Assembly: GCA_017506865.1 (NCBI GenBank) | Contig: JAFCMP010000520.1 | Span: forward strand, 620,001-684,000 | Length of the DNA: 64,000 nt | Reading direction: 5' to 3' | DNA from: Tribonema minus | Taxonomy: Eukaryota; Sar; Xanthophyceae; Tribonematales; Tribonemataceae | Part shown: positions 41,301 through 52,611 of the stretch, one piece after another | Layout of the letters: every line of letters starts with the position of its first letter | How positions within the stretch are numbered: the first letter of the stretch is position 1 | Made by a program: the position numbers and the translations under genes | The notes under the pieces: generated by a model | The model's input: only the letters and a program-made list of their open reading frames with translations | Database searches by the model: none | What the model was told of the DNA's origin: nothing

Positions 41301-44300
41301 CGCGCGCAGCAGAGTCGGTCCTCCAGCCAGGTTGGTAGGTATATGACGCGGTGCCCATGCGGCACTGCGCCCCGAACAGATCCCGGTATGTTCAGCAGTG
41401 TCGTTTGTGCCCTGCCCCCTATCCCCCAAGCTTGTACAACGTGATATGCATTCTAGAAATACGCACCTCCTCCATGTCGCTGAGGACGCCGAGCGCTGTC
41501 GCATAGTCGCCGCTGCCGGCCAGCGCGAGCGCGCGCAGGCTCCACATGGCTTAGAGTTGCTGCATTCTGATGAACTACTAAATAAAGTAAAAACCGGTTC
41601 CTGAAATACGCACCTCCTCCATCTCGTTCAGGACGCCGAGCACTGCTGCGTGGTCGCCGGCGCCGAGCACGCGCGGGGCTCCACGTGACTGAGCGCTGCT
41701 GCATTCCGATGAACTCCTAAATGAACCGAAAACGGTTTCAAAACTACGCACCTCCTCCATCTCGTTCAGGACGGCGAGCATTGCTGCGTGGTCGCCGCTG
41801 CCGTGCAGCGCAAGCACGCGCAGGCTCCACGTGGTGCACTCGTACAATCGTTTCACAAACATGCGCTTTCCAAAAGGAGTAAAAAGGGTTGTACTTTTAG
41901 AATACGCACCTCCTCCATCCCGTTCAGGACACCGAGCACTGCTGCGTGGTCGCCGCTGCCGTGCAGTGCGAGCACGCGCGGGCTCCACGTGACTGAGCGC
42001 TGCTGCATCCTGATGAACTACTAAATAAATGGAGGAAAAAAACGGTTCCTGAAATACGCACCTCCTCCATCTCATTCAGGACACCGAGCACTGCTGCGTG
42101 GTCGCCACTGCTGTGCAGCGCGAGCACGCGCAGGCTCCACGTGGCGGCGTCCCATGGCACCTTTCTTTGAGTCATGCGCTCTTGCAGCAACAGCGCATCC
42201 TCCCACCTGCGGCGCGGATGCAGCGCACGCATGTCAACTTCCAGTTGATGTAGTGGAACGTCACCTGATGCAGCAGCGGTTGTGCCGAGTTTGTTGTCTC
42301 TTGGGCAGGTGGCACTGCCGAGAGCGCGCAGCGCATGCGTCGCCGACCACGACATGCGCGCAGTGCAGCACGGGCGCCGTTATGGTTGGCATGTGTTCCT
42401 GCAGCAGCAGCGCTTCCTGCCACCTGCGGCGCGGGCGCGGCGCGCGCACGTCAACTTGAAGTTGATGTAGTGGCACGTCACCTGACACAGCCACGGTGCA
42501 TGTGCAGCGACGGCCTTGTGCCACCGGTGCTTCTATTTGAGCAGGACATGTTCATTTGTGCTCGTGGAGTGCAACGCTGAACCTAGGGGTAGGGCTAGGG
42601 TTAGGGTAAGTGTTGGGGTAGGGTAAGTGTTGGGGTAGGGTAAGTGTTGGGGTAGGGTTAGGGGACCACATGACCACTGCGAGTACTTTGTGAGAAGCGC
42701 GCCTGGGAGGGATGTGTGCGCGCATGCCAGAATGCATGGGCTGAGAATGAAGTGTGGTGGTTATATTGAGCGCAACGTGTTCATTTGTGCTCGTGGAGTG
42801 CTGCGCTGAACTACCACATGATCACTGCGAGTACTCTGTGATCATTATGAGGTTCATCGCGGAGGTGAGGTCGGCGTGCTCCGCGTCACGGTCGGGGGGG
42901 AGGTGGATCAGTTTGGAGGGGGAGGGGACAGGCAAATAGGTGAGAGAGTCATTGAAAACGAGATGGGGTCAGTCGGTGACTGTCACTGAGCACCGGACCA
43001 CGTGGTAGTACACCTAGCAATTGCTGAGAATGCTACTGCGTGCTTGGTCTCTGTCGGCCCTCATCCGAAGTGCCAGGAAATGGCATGCCTGGTTTTTTCA
43101 CGCGCATCACTGAATTGTATAAGGGTCGTTCTGTACGAAAAACATGCACACAGGGGAAAATGAGACAGCATGTGAAGAAAAAGAGTACAGCACGGAGGCT
43201 TCCCACGTGGTCCCCCACCGTAGTACTAGCTCCGCTCAAGGGTGCTTAACTTCAGCGATCGGACGAGAGCTGGTGCTGTCACCATGATATGGCCGTACCC
43301 ATTCATGGAGGTTGCATTTAAGCATACAACACAATGATAAGTTGCCTACACAGAAGCTGAGTTGACCTGATCTCTAATCAGCACATGGTCTGCAATGACG
43401 GTGATGGGCAGCAACACACCATGAGCCCTGGATGCAATGTACCCGGCATGATCGGCTACCGTATGTGTCCACTGAGATGCAGACGAGCGCGCCTGGAGGT
43501 TGGTTGGGTTTGTGTTGGGGTGAGGATTAGGTTGTTTAGGCGTAAGCTTGTTTTGTAACCCTAACCCTAACCCTGTGAGCATGCCAGAATACATGGTGCG
43601 GGGGAAATAGTGCAGATTTACCGCCGGCGTATCATGTGGAGAAAAAAAGAGTACAGCACAGAGGCTTCCCACGTGGTCCCCCACCGTAGTACTAGCTCCG
43701 CTCAAGGGTGCTTAACTTCAGCGATCGGACGAGAGCTGGTGCTGTCACCATGATATGGCCGTACCCATTCATGGATGTTGCATTTGAGCATATCAAGTAC
43801 AAAATATTGCCTACTCACACATGTGGTATTAACTTCATCTCTAAATAGCACATGGTCTTTGACGGCAGTGGTGGGCGACAATTCACCATGAGCCCTGGTT
43901 CCATTGTGCCCGCATAATCGGCTGTCGTATTTGTCCCCTGCAATGCAGAGGAGTGCGCCTGGAGGTTAGGGTTAGGGTTTAGGGTAATGTTGTTTTCTAA
44001 CCCTAATGTTTTCTGACCCTAGCCCTAACCCTAACTCTAACCCTGTTTGCATGCCAAAATGCATGATGTAAAAGCAGGATGTACTGCCGCCGTATCTGAC
44101 GCGCTTGAGTCTGGGCAACGTCTCTGCTAGGAGCTTGGTGAAAGTCCAGGGTTCGTGGATGAACTGGCCACGAATGGTTCATCGTACACAACGAAAAGAT
44201 GCGCTGCGCGCTTGTGTGCACGGACCCGCTCCTAGGACTCAGCACAATACAGTTTTCGCGGTGTTTCGGTATAGGAGCTGTTTCACTTGTGCATCGCCGC

Positions 44301-47300
44301 AGGCGCTCTGCATGCCCGGCGCCAGCCATGGTCACATGACTCTGCCCGGTCGGAAGTCGCTAATGCATACCACAAACAATTATTTGCGCCCAGCGAGAAG
44401 ATGCGCTGCGCTGCTGCACGGACTCCCTCAGTACCTTTCAGCACAATGCAGAGGATCTCGTGTTTTCATGTGTGTGCACCGTCCTCACCGCCCGGCGCGG
44501 ATAAGCGCTTCGGTGGCGGCCTTGTTGCACACGTGTGCCCGGTGGACACCATACAGGAGCAGGAGCTAGTTCAGGTGTGCACTGTGTCAGTGCTCTGCAT
44601 GCCCGCCGCGAGCCAACACAAGACCCTGCCTGATGCTACGGTCGTGTCGGAAGTACGCAAATCACAAGGCGCAGTTCACCGTACCCGATGAGTACACGAC
44701 CTCCACACTTGCGCACATGTATACTGAGGTGTACAGTACAGAACTCTCATGTGTTAGCGTGTGTGGCCACCGTCCTCACCGCTCGGCGCGGATGAGCACG
44801 TCGGTGGCGGCGTTGTGCGCATAGTGTGATTCCCATGTGTCTCCGCGTCGATTGCATTGCATACATCGATTTGTCTCAGCACGCCATACGGCAAGCACAA
44901 GAATCTCAGCGCGATGAAATAAGCTTGAAGCAGAAAAAGAATGGTCCTCACCGCTCGGCGCGGATGAGCGCGTCGGTGGCAGCGTTGTGCGCGTATGTGC
45001 CGGGTGCGAGCCCCGCCGTGTGCGCCTCGTCGAGCAGCCGCAGCGCGTCTTCCGTCTGCGCGTCGTGGCGGCAGCGGCAGCAGCAGTGGCAGCGGCGGCG
45101 GCAGCGGCGGCAACGGCGCAGACGCAGCAGGAGTGTGAGCGTTCTGGTGTAGCGTGCGCGTGAAGCTTGGGGTCTGAACATCGATCTACGATCTTTTAAT
45201 TTGTTTCCATTGATACAGCAGCGCGCGTCCTGCGTTTGCGCGTCGCGCCAGCGGCCACCATACAGAGTTTATTCTTCAAACGATGACTAGCACTCCTTTG
45301 ACACACTGAGCATCACCGAGCCACCATTGTTTGGAAACACTACACCCGTGTGTACTCATGGACCTGTGTTTTATGAAGGCCCCAAGGGAGGCTGGTATTT
45401 GTGTTCCTAGGGTGTACAAGCCGATGACAAGCGAGATGGACAATCGGGGGGCGCTCTCACCATGCCGTCGTTGCCGCACGCGGCGATGGCGGTCACGTAC
45501 GATATGTTGTCAGGTGTTTTTGTAATCATTGTCAGCGGGGCCCTAACCCTTTAATGCTACACCCCGTGGTGCGCCCGCTGACACCGTGGTACTCCAGCCG
45601 TCAACGGGACGCACCGACAACCAATAAATAGACAAGCTGGGGGCGCTCTCACCATGCCGTCGTTGCCGCATGCGGCGATGGCGGTCGCGTACGAGATGTT
45701 GTCGGGGCGCAGGCGGCGCTCCTGCATGTCCGCGAGCAGGTGCAGCGCGTCCGCCGCATCGGGGGCCTGCGCACGAGCGGGCGTCAGCTTTTAGGGTTAG
45801 GGTTACCAACCCTGCCCTAACCCTCAGATGTGTTGTATGAGAGGTTCTGGCGTGCAAGGCGGCGTCACGGGGGTGCAGCGCGAGGGCGTGGTGTCGTCCG
45901 TATGGAGGTCGCGCTGCCGCATACACATACATACCTATATAGCATACAGGTACAGTGGTACATACACTGGCGGCGAGGCAGGTGCACACGTACCTTGGCG
46001 GCGGCGTTCAGCATGGCGTTGTAAGTGATGAGCGTCGGCTCGAGGCCGCGCTGCCGTATACATACGTACCCAAACAGCATGCAGGTAGGTATGTACATTG
46101 GCGCCGAGGCAGGTGCATACATACCTTGGCGGCGGCGTCCAGCATGGCGTTGTACGTGATGAGCGTCGGCTCGAGGCCGCGCTGCCGCATGTCCCTCAGG
46201 AGGGCGTGCGCGGCTGGCAGGCGCCTGCGCGCACCCAAGCAACCGCGCGCGCGTGCGATCGCGGAGAGAATCGCGGAGCACAGTGACGCCACGCTGATCA
46301 CATTCAGGAATGGTGACTGACGGAACTGCTGCGATGATCACGCTCACACTTCAAGTGCGTGGTGATTGACGGAGCAGTAGCTCCATCGTTACCCTGAAGG
46401 TGTCACGCATACAGTTGGCGATGGCGAGGGCGGACACAGTGACAACCCCAGAGCGTAAGCAAGTTAGTGCCGTGCGCTCCAATGCCCGAGGTCGAGCCGG
46501 TGGAGGATCCAACATCCGATGCCAGCGTTACAGTGAAGGCGTTGTAGCCGTGCACGGCGTGATACTGCGCTGCGGGCAGCAGCCAAGCATGTGCTTCCAG
46601 TACTTCGAACTGCAGAACTTCAAGTATGACTACACGTTTTGATACGAAGGCTTGCCTAGCCCATGCGGCCACGGTGATAGCAACAGCGCACATGGCGATC
46701 GGGGGGCATTTAAATAAGCAGAAGTACTTCAATCTCTTCATGATGCATACTTCAAAGCAGCGCGCGTGTGTGATAATGCGAGCGCTCGCCTCGCCCGCGC
46801 GGCCACGGTGATGGCGGCGTTACACATGGCGGCGTTTGGCGACACCAAAGCAAGTACTTCAAGTTCTTCAGCATGCATACTTCAAAGCAGCGCACGTGTG
46901 TGATATCTCACCTCGCCCGTGCGGCCACGGTGATGGCGGCGTTGTACATGGCGGCGTTTGGCGGCACCAAAGCAAGTACTTCAAAGTACTTCAAGTTCCT
47001 CATAATGCATACCTCACAGCAGTGCGCATGTGTGATAATGCGAGTGCTCACCTCGCCTGCGCGGCCACGGTGATGGCGGCGTTGTAGCTGGCGGCGTTCG
47101 GCGGCACCAAAGCAAGTACTTCAAGTTCCTCATAATGCATACTTCAAAGCAGTGCGCATGTGTGATAATGCGAGCGCTCACCTCGCCCGTGCAGCCACGG
47201 TGATGGCGGCGTTGTACATGGCGGCGTTTGGCGGCACCAAAGCAAGTACTTCAAAGTACTTCAAGTTCCTCATAATGCATACCTCACAGCAGTGCGCATG

Positions 47301-50300
47301 TGTGATAATGCGAGCGCTCACCTCGCCCGTGCAGCCACGGTGATGGCGGCGTTGTACATGGCGGCGTTCGGCGGCACGCCCGCAGCGATGGCGTCGCTGA
47401 GCACTGTTGCGGCGCGCCGCGCGTCGCGCGACGACCTGCATGCGTCATCACAGAGGCGCCGGCGGTTTCAGCGACCATTGCGAGCGCGCCTGCGGACCGG
47501 CGCAGCGACGCGCGAGCGAGCGCGCAGGCATCGTGGAGGTGACAGCGCACGTGCATCGCACGACGAGCCGCCAACCTGCCTGACCTACCCCCTGACGTTA
47601 ACCTTAACGCAGCGTGGCACGCAGCATCACAGATGGTTTCAGCTGACGGCGTGCGCGCGGAACTGTCGCACGGGGGTGATTTGGGAGCAAGCGACTGCCA
47701 CGGCAGCGGCAGACCGCATGCGTTGAGCCGTGCACTCGCAGCAGCGCCGCAGAGGGAAGCCCCGACGCCGCTGCGGATGCGGCGCAGAGGCAAGCAGGGG
47801 CACGCGCTCTGGCGCGGCGCCAGCAAGGCATCGCGGCGATGCACACTGCGCGATCTGGAATATGCAGTGGACAAATCGTCTAGACACTGTCGGTTCCCAC
47901 CGTGAGTGCAGAGCCGCAAGCGCCGCTGAGAGACAAGACCCTCGTCACAACTAACGTCAACTCCGACCCTCACCCTAGCCCATCACCGCACCAAGGTCAT
48001 CACCCGCGCTGACGCACACCGGCTGTTTGGCCCATTGCGACCGAAACGCAGCAAATCAACCCCCCAGCCCTGACCCTAACCCACATCGCACCAGGCCGCC
48101 GTCCTTCTGCACGCGCACGCATTGCGCATCTGTGATCATTGGGACCGCATCGCTGCAGCAGCGCGCCGCGTGCACGCACGTGAGGCCACACGTACCTGAG
48201 AGCCGTGAGCTGCTCCACGATGGCCTTCTGAGACGGCAACCGCACCGCTTCGGGCGCGCGTGGAACGGCCGCTGCATCGTCCGCCCTCATTTCGCCGCCG
48301 CCGCTGCTGCCGCCGCCGCTGCCGCCGCCGCCGCCGCCGCAGCCGCTGCTGCGCCGCCGCTGCTTGCGCCAGGGCCTGTGCGCGTACACCGCCGTTTCGC
48401 CGTCGTCGGAATCGTGGCCGCGATCTGCCGCACGCAGTGAGGAAAGGCCAGATGTGTTGGAGTTTCAACTGGTTCAGAACATCTGAAACGTCGCGGCATA
48501 CACGGATACACCGCGCGCGTGGTGATGATGCCTCCAAGATGCACGCCGCGTCTCGTGCGGTGATAACTTGAACATACAAGACACAGAGCAAAGTTTGAGT
48601 GCAATTCAACGCGTCGCGTCTCGCGTGCACACACCCAGCCCGCCTGCTAATTTCCATCAAGCCCAGAGATGCGTCTGCCTTGCGAATGGAGCGCGGGATG
48701 CGTTATCCTAACTCTAACCCAGACTCTAACTCTGACCCTGCAACGCGAGTGCCGTTGGCGCACGCGCATGCGCGTCGATGCACCGCCTCTTTGCCGCGCG
48801 GCCGCGTGTGGCACAGTCGCGTGATGCAGACGCCGCGTCGGACCCGCAACGCGCGAAGGGCGCAGTGGCGCACGTCGGCGCTGGTTGCGGCTGTGGTGCG
48901 TCCCACTGTTCCGGCGTGTGCACTGACCGCAAGCCACAGCGTCGAGGATTGCGACTTCACGGCGCCACAAGCAAGCAAGCGTCAGGCGCCACCTGCTCGG
49001 CAACTGCCGGTGCTACTGCCTGGCCGCCGCCGCCACCGCGGCGCACCGCGCGAGCGGCGCCACCAGTGCCAGCCCAGCGGTCAGCACCGACCGCGAGCTG
49101 AGCAGGATGCGGGCCGCTGACGTACTATCCGTTGCAGAGTTCTCGACCCCACTTTTTTCGGATTTTGCGGAAAAACACATCAGCGCGCGCGCCATTCTGA
49201 GCTGATACAGCTTGCGACGTAGGCGGAGTTGATCAGAGCCGTCTTAATCAATTCCATAGATATTCTCGTGATCAGTCAGCCTACCAGAGGGCTGCGCAGC
49301 GCGTGCTGTTCGTGGTGACTTGTGCGCATTCCAGGTGAAAAGTGCCTTCACAAAACGGGGGGAACCTTGTGTCCTCAACCATGCGCTGCCGACGTGAGCG
49401 CTGCTAAGCAAAGTGGTAGCCTGCCAGTGTGAAATCGGGACCATAGAAGCCGATTTTCAATTGGTGATCATGGTCAAAAGTTATCACTGTCGTCGCCAGC
49501 ACCTTCGGCTATGCGCAGTACTAATCGTTTGAAAATGAGCGCGAGAAACAGCCCGAAACGACGCAAGAGGCCTGAGCACAAACAACGGCGCAGCAGAATG
49601 GGTATACCGCGCGATAGCGATGGAGCTGGCACGATCTCTACATCTGTGTCATTAGGCTGAGACGTAGCGGTGGCGTCTCTCAAATTTGCGTGGAGGTTCA
49701 CCGTGTCGTTCGCGAACGACGACTGCTTGAAAAGTGGAGCGACTTTGAGCACACCGATGCAGAAGAATGGAGATACCACGCGAAAGCGATGGTCCTGGCA
49801 CGCTCGGTGTATCTGTACAAGTAGTCTGACATGTGGCGATTGCAGCTCACGAAATTGCATGCAAAACCATCAAAGCGTTTGCCAGTTACGGCTGCTTGAA
49901 AATCGAGGTGGCAATTTTGAGCGCAATTTTTTTAGTAGAATGAAGATAGCACGCGATAGCCATGGAGCTGGTGCACTCACTGCATTTGTGCTGATAAAGT
50001 GGTACTTAGCGATTGCGTTGCACCAGCTTGCAGGGAAATTCATCGGGGCGATCGCAAGTTACGAATGCTTGAAAAATGGGGTCGAGAACTGTGCACCGGA
50101 TAGTAGCTCCAGTCGCGTCAGCGGGAAGATGAACCCTTCTGAGCCATTATTTGGCGCTTGGAGTGCCGCTGCAAGGCCAGCCGCAGCAGCCGCAATGGAG
50201 TTGGGCACGGCGGCCACTGTATCTGAGCACTGGAACACGTGCCTGCTGCTCAGAAAACTACTGAGAATTGCCATTGCCCCTGCCGAGGCATGCCCTGCAA

Positions 50301-51237
50301 GCGGCGCAGGCGAGAGCTCGCACCCTCAAGGAGGCGCCACGCTTCACTGCCCGCCCAGCCGTAGCGGCCACGCGCCGGTTGCGCAGAGAGTCGCGCACGC
50401 ATCCTGCGGCGGTGGAGCACTGCAGGGGCAGCAGCGCATGTGGTTGCGCGCACTGGCAGTGGGGTGGGTGCAGCGTTGTCTGGTGCCTCACCTTGCTGCA
50501 GCGCACCGCTGGCGCCCGCCATAGCAGCAGCAGCATTCGCTGCCGCTGTCGCTGCCGCCGCCACCGGTGCCGCCGCCGCCGCTGCCGCTCCTGCTGCCGG
50601 TCCTGAAACTGTCGCTTGCTGCAGCTCCGCCCCTTGCTGATGCGGCGCACCAGCGTTGGTGGCGTGCGCTGTGCAGCCCAGCCACGTCACGACTCCTTGG
50701 CAGCTGCATGAATAACACGTAAGCATAGCGCATCAGATTTGTCTCGCTGATTCGATGATTTCCGCCATGACATCGGTTGTGTTTGACGCAACACTGTCGT
50801 GACATGATCAGGGTGTGGGAAGGTAGACCCTGCTTTTGGTCATGAGATGGCACTAGGGCAGAAGATGACACTGCTTCAGGACGCTTTCGCTGCCCTGCCA
50901 GGTGACGATGTCAACGCATACGTGAATTGCTGGACAACGCCTGGGCCTCGATCACAATCGAAACACTGCAAATCAGCGTGAAGTAAGCAATCCCATCAGA
51001 CAATATCTGCCCCCCACCTAAATCAAATTATACTGATGCCAAAATAGTGGAGGTAAGGCAAAAATCGTACCTGCGGACCGCCAGGGCGGGACTGTACAGC
51101 AGGCCAACAGTTGGCGACAAGTGCTGAGCTGCTAGAAGCAGTCCTAGTGCCAACGTGGTGCTGCGCACGCCTCTGGAAGCTTGGACATCCCTGCTGCGGC
51201 TGCTTCTGCGTGTTTTCTTCCAGCTAAGTCTCAACAT
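35390..51237 (-). CDS. Pentatricopeptide-repeat (PPR) protein with plastid-targeting-like leader, 14 exons
   Basis: Exons are 51237-51071, 50703-50492, 48424-48196, 47435-47322, 46224-46125, 45766-45653, 45055-44952, 42206-42062, 40972-40912, 39032-38873, 38105-37964, 37039-36911, 36383-36261 and 35707-35390. All junctions are GT-AG and in phase, giving about 705 residues. Helical-repeat hallmarks include DMRQRGLEPTLITYNAMLDA, LLADMQERRLRPDNISYATA, LLDEAHTAGLAPGTYAHNAA, LLNEMRKAHM and ELLEEMQERHGLTPTVACYE. The leader has a basic stretch, then a hydrophobic core (LALGLLLAA) and Ser/Ala-rich sequence, as expected of a bipartite signal for a secondary plastid; mitochondrial import is the alternative. 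An Ala-rich linker follows. PPR proteins bind organelle RNA for processing, editing or translation. The RNA target is not readable because these repeats are degenerate. The first and last exons are plausible ends, but start and stop are not supported by transcript data. Confidence 0.88.
37440..37690 (-). repeat. Donor-side copies of PPR exon 38105-37964
   Basis: The best copy, at about 37620-37680, repeats the exon end encoding GRAPRKEHYLC with its donor. More diverged copies lie near 37530-37570 and 37445-37495. All are downstream of the true exon. Confidence 0.7.
37755..37870 (+). repeat. Dispersed segment shared, inverted, with 56170-56330
   Basis: About 100 bp with the core GGTTAGCCGCAAGT, then CTTCCACCA, and the end GAGTCAAACAGTGCCATC, matches the minus strand of 56215-56310. 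Both copies preserve a short open frame with the pattern VSRKxLPP and ESNSAI. The segment lies in a PPR-gene intron. It is likely a mobile-element fragment of unknown class. Confidence 0.65.
39296..39730 (-). repeat. Acceptor-side copies of PPR exon 39032-38873
   Basis: Three copies of the 5' exon edge, encoding DWRRALSLLERRR and up to ATSAATYAQA, lie upstream of the exon at about 39296-39352, 39462-39535 and 39628-39725. Each keeps the acceptor edge next to CCTGAGCGG-like intron sequence. Confidence 0.85.
40439..40900. repeat. (GGT)n and (CTG)n microsatellite region
   Basis: A pure (GGT)n run at 40439-40471 is followed by scattered CTG/CTGCTG runs to about 40900. The region lies in the intron between PPR exons 40972-40912 and 39032-38873. 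The long poly-Gln/Ser/Ala frames in this interval are products of the repeat. Confidence 0.85.
41458..42055 (-). repeat. Four donor-side copies of PPR exon 42206-42062, ~150-bp period
   Basis: Copies start at about 41467, 41614, 41757 and 41912. Each repeats the last ~90 nt of the exon, encoding WSLRVLALH and then VLNEMEE, plus the GTGCGTATTT donor and ~60 bp of intron. Frames are largely open in every copy. A further acceptor-side copy of this exon lies at about 42398-42485. Confidence 0.9.
42588..42662. repeat. Telomere-like minisatellite
   Basis: Three perfect 17-bp units (GGGGTAGGGTAAGTGTT) are preceded and followed by TTAGGG-type motifs. They stand at one edge of the 5S rRNA gene spacer region. 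Confidence 0.85.
43178..43182 (-). terminator. RNA polymerase III terminator of 5S copy 1
   Basis: A run of five T on the minus strand abuts the 3' end of the 5S gene, as expected for polymerase III termination. Confidence 0.8.
43183..43300 (-). rRNA. 5S ribosomal RNA gene, copy 1
   Basis: On the minus strand the 118-nt transcript starts GGGTACGGCCATATCATGGT and ends CCGTGCTGTACTC. The first nine bases (GGGTACGGC) pair fully with the last nine (GCTGTACTC) to form helix I. The internal promoter is recognisable: GAAGTTAAGCACC in the box A position (nt 48-60) and TAGTACTACGGTGGGGGACC over the box C position (nt 73-92). Five T residues follow immediately. It sits in an intron of the PPR gene on the same strand and differs from copy 2 at one base. 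Confidence 0.93.
43642..43648 (-). terminator. RNA polymerase III terminator of 5S copy 2
   Basis: Seven T residues on the minus strand follow the 5S gene directly. Confidence 0.8.
43649..43766 (-). rRNA. 5S ribosomal RNA gene, copy 2
   Basis: This 118-nt gene is identical to the copy at 43183-43300 except for one transition at transcript position 107. The closing helix and internal control regions are intact, so it looks functional. The two starts are 466 bp apart. Parts of the spacer, such as ACCATGAGCCCTGG, recur beyond this copy at about 43885, which marks a third, 5S-less unit. Confidence 0.93.
44470..44825 (-). repeat. Donor-side copies of PPR exon 45055-44952
   Basis: Two copies of the exon end, encoding residues like NAATDxLIRAER, with the GTGAGGAC donor lie at about 44475-44535 and 44755-44822. 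A copy of the flanking AGAAAAAGAATG was not seen, so only the edge itself is repeated. Confidence 0.8.
45176..45215. repeat. Short copy of the dispersed segment at 56310
   Basis: About 35 bp (CTACGATCTTTTAATTTGTT) matches CTACGATCTTCTGATTCGTT at about 56314. It may be a third fragment of the element also seen at 37755 and 56170. Confidence 0.5.
45448..46070 (-). repeat. Donor-side copies of PPR exons 45766-45653 and 46224-46125
   Basis: A copy of the end of 45766-45653, encoding SYATAIAACGNDGM-like residues, lies at about 45452-45520. Copies of the end of 46224-46125, encoding LEPTLITYNAML, lie at about 46000-46068, with a shorter one near 45893-45930. The intervening intron contains a TTAGGG/CCCTAA stretch at 45790-45830. 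Confidence 0.8.
46645..47250 (-). repeat. Five donor-side copies of PPR exon 47435-47322, ~130-bp period
   Basis: Copies lie at about 46650-46705, 46785-46845, 46907-46968, 47043-47106 and 47176-47238. Each repeats the exon end encoding PPNAAMYNAAITVAARAR, the GTGAGC donor and an intron start containing ACTTCAAGTTC. Identity rises toward the true exon, as expected for serial duplication. Confidence 0.9.
49440..50100. repeat. ~170-bp tandem repeat, about three diverged copies
   Basis: The anchor GCGATGGAGCTGGCAC and variants occur at about 49618, 49787 and 49957, followed in each copy by TGCATCTGTG-like and GCGATTGCA-like sequence. The array accounts for the 284-codon open frame on the plus strand. 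It lies in the intron between PPR exons 50703-50492 and 48424-48196. Confidence 0.7.
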
Positions 51238-51542
51238 ACCCGCCTCCTTCCTGTTCTGTCAGATTATTGCAGCTCTTTAAAAAGTGGATCACCACAGCAA
51301 GCTCGCTCTCTATCATCGAAAGGGATGAACTTCACCTTTTAATTTGAACTTCACCTTTCAGTTGAACTTTCCTTGTGTTTTGCGCCGAACAAGAGATCAA
51401 AAACACGGAAAGCAGAGAGAGACTCTCACTCACTCACAGCTGCTTCCGTGGTGAAGGGGTAGGCACGTGTTGCAAGGCGATCGAGAACACTTCTCGGTCT
51501 GTGCGCAGCTCCTCGGCCCGGAGGACGCTTATTGAGCAATGA

Positions 51543-51727
51543 TTCCGGAGGACCAACACGCTCCTGCCCGACTCCGTGGAAGCCTCAGCCCTCGCGGATG
51601 ACCTATACCCCGGTGTGCCATGCCAGGCCTACAGCTTTCGGCCTGTGCGGTCTGCGGACCTGGCTTTGTACTGCAGCGCCAGAAACCTCCCGCTCATGTG
51701 CACATGTGAGTACGAGCGCTCGGAGGT
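51543..51727 (+). CDS. Candidate exon of an unrecognised plus-strand gene
   Basis: The frame reads TLLPDSVEASALADDLYPGV and continues PCQAYSFRPVRSADLALYCS, ending in CTCEYERSE before a GTGAGT donor. Third codon positions are strongly G/C, as in the confirmed exons. No family is recognised and no clear acceptor or start codon precedes it, so the 5' edge is a guess. If real, the gene would be transcribed divergently from the PPR gene. Confidence 0.3.
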
Positions 51728-52611
51728 GAGTTGCTGTTGACCCAAAGGTACATAGCCACTGCCGGGAGGTTGTAACCTGCTATCTGCATGAGTGAGCAGC
51801 AGTCCTGTGTGCGCACCTTTCGAAGTAATGGCAGAGTCAGCAAGAAGTGTTACACCTTCACAACCGGTATGGCTGTTGACATCAATGCAGCGCGCACTGC
51901 ACTGTTGGGGCTCTGCCATGGCCCCGCTCACCACGCATCGCAGTGACCAGCGAGCACGCGATTCAGTTCCGTCACTGTTAAATCGAAGTCAGGTGGCATG
52001 CGTTCCCCATGGCTCCGCCGCTTTTGTGGCAAGTCCTGCCACTGCACCTGCGATTTGTGCAACGGCATCCCCACTGCACATCAGTCGCGCACCATGATGC
52101 GCAAGTTGCATATCCTGTCAGTTCGGTCAGGCGGATTTAGCACAGGCCGTTGTTTTCAGTCATGATTGCGTACTGCGGCCTAAAACCACTGTTACTTGTG
52201 TGACCGCAACAAAACACGAGTTGCTTGAGGTCATTGACAGGTCTCCAGTTTCTGCGGTAATACTATGCAGTCATCGAAGTGTGCAGCCCAACCACCATGC
52301 TCTTCACAAGGGACAGGATCTTTGCTGCACCCATGGAGTTAGCCTCTCTGAAGTATTGGCCTTCTGCAGCGCTGAACACCTACTGATCAAAATCCTCTGT
52401 AGCATGGCGTCGTTGTAATGCCGAGTGTGATGCTATAAGCAGCAGAGCACGCACGGTGACTTTGACCCAAGTCACCCAAGCGCATGCCTCACAATGAGGA
52501 TGCCACCGGTGTGGTCTGCCCACCGGCCAAGCTTGTGCAGGTCCTGCACTTTCTTCAACAGCCGCATTGGAGTGACGCTTGCGCTGCAATCCCCATTGCT
52601 ATTGCAGCCAC

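Larger units (their letters stand above)
42690..44090. repeat. 5S rDNA spacer repeat units (466-bp period)
   Basis: Spacer landmarks recur in order around each gene: GCATGCCAGAATACATGG-like sequence (about 42722, 43578, 44048), CACATGGTCT (about 43381 and 43851), ACCATGAGCCCTGG (about 43419 and 43888), GCGCCTGGAGGTT (about 43489 and 43951) and TTAGGG/CCCTAA stretches. This is a short tandem 5S array with two complete units and degenerate flanks. Confidence 0.75.

Noticed and set aside
41458-42055. Reading the repeated PPR exon ends as genuine tandem PPR repeats
   Set aside because: The copies lack acceptors and the first half of the exon, so they cannot be included by normal splicing. Phase is already complete without them.
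49670-50524. 284-codon plus-strand open frame
   Set aside because: It is made largely of the ~170-bp tandem repeat and overlaps, antisense, the second PPR exon at its end. No domain is visible.
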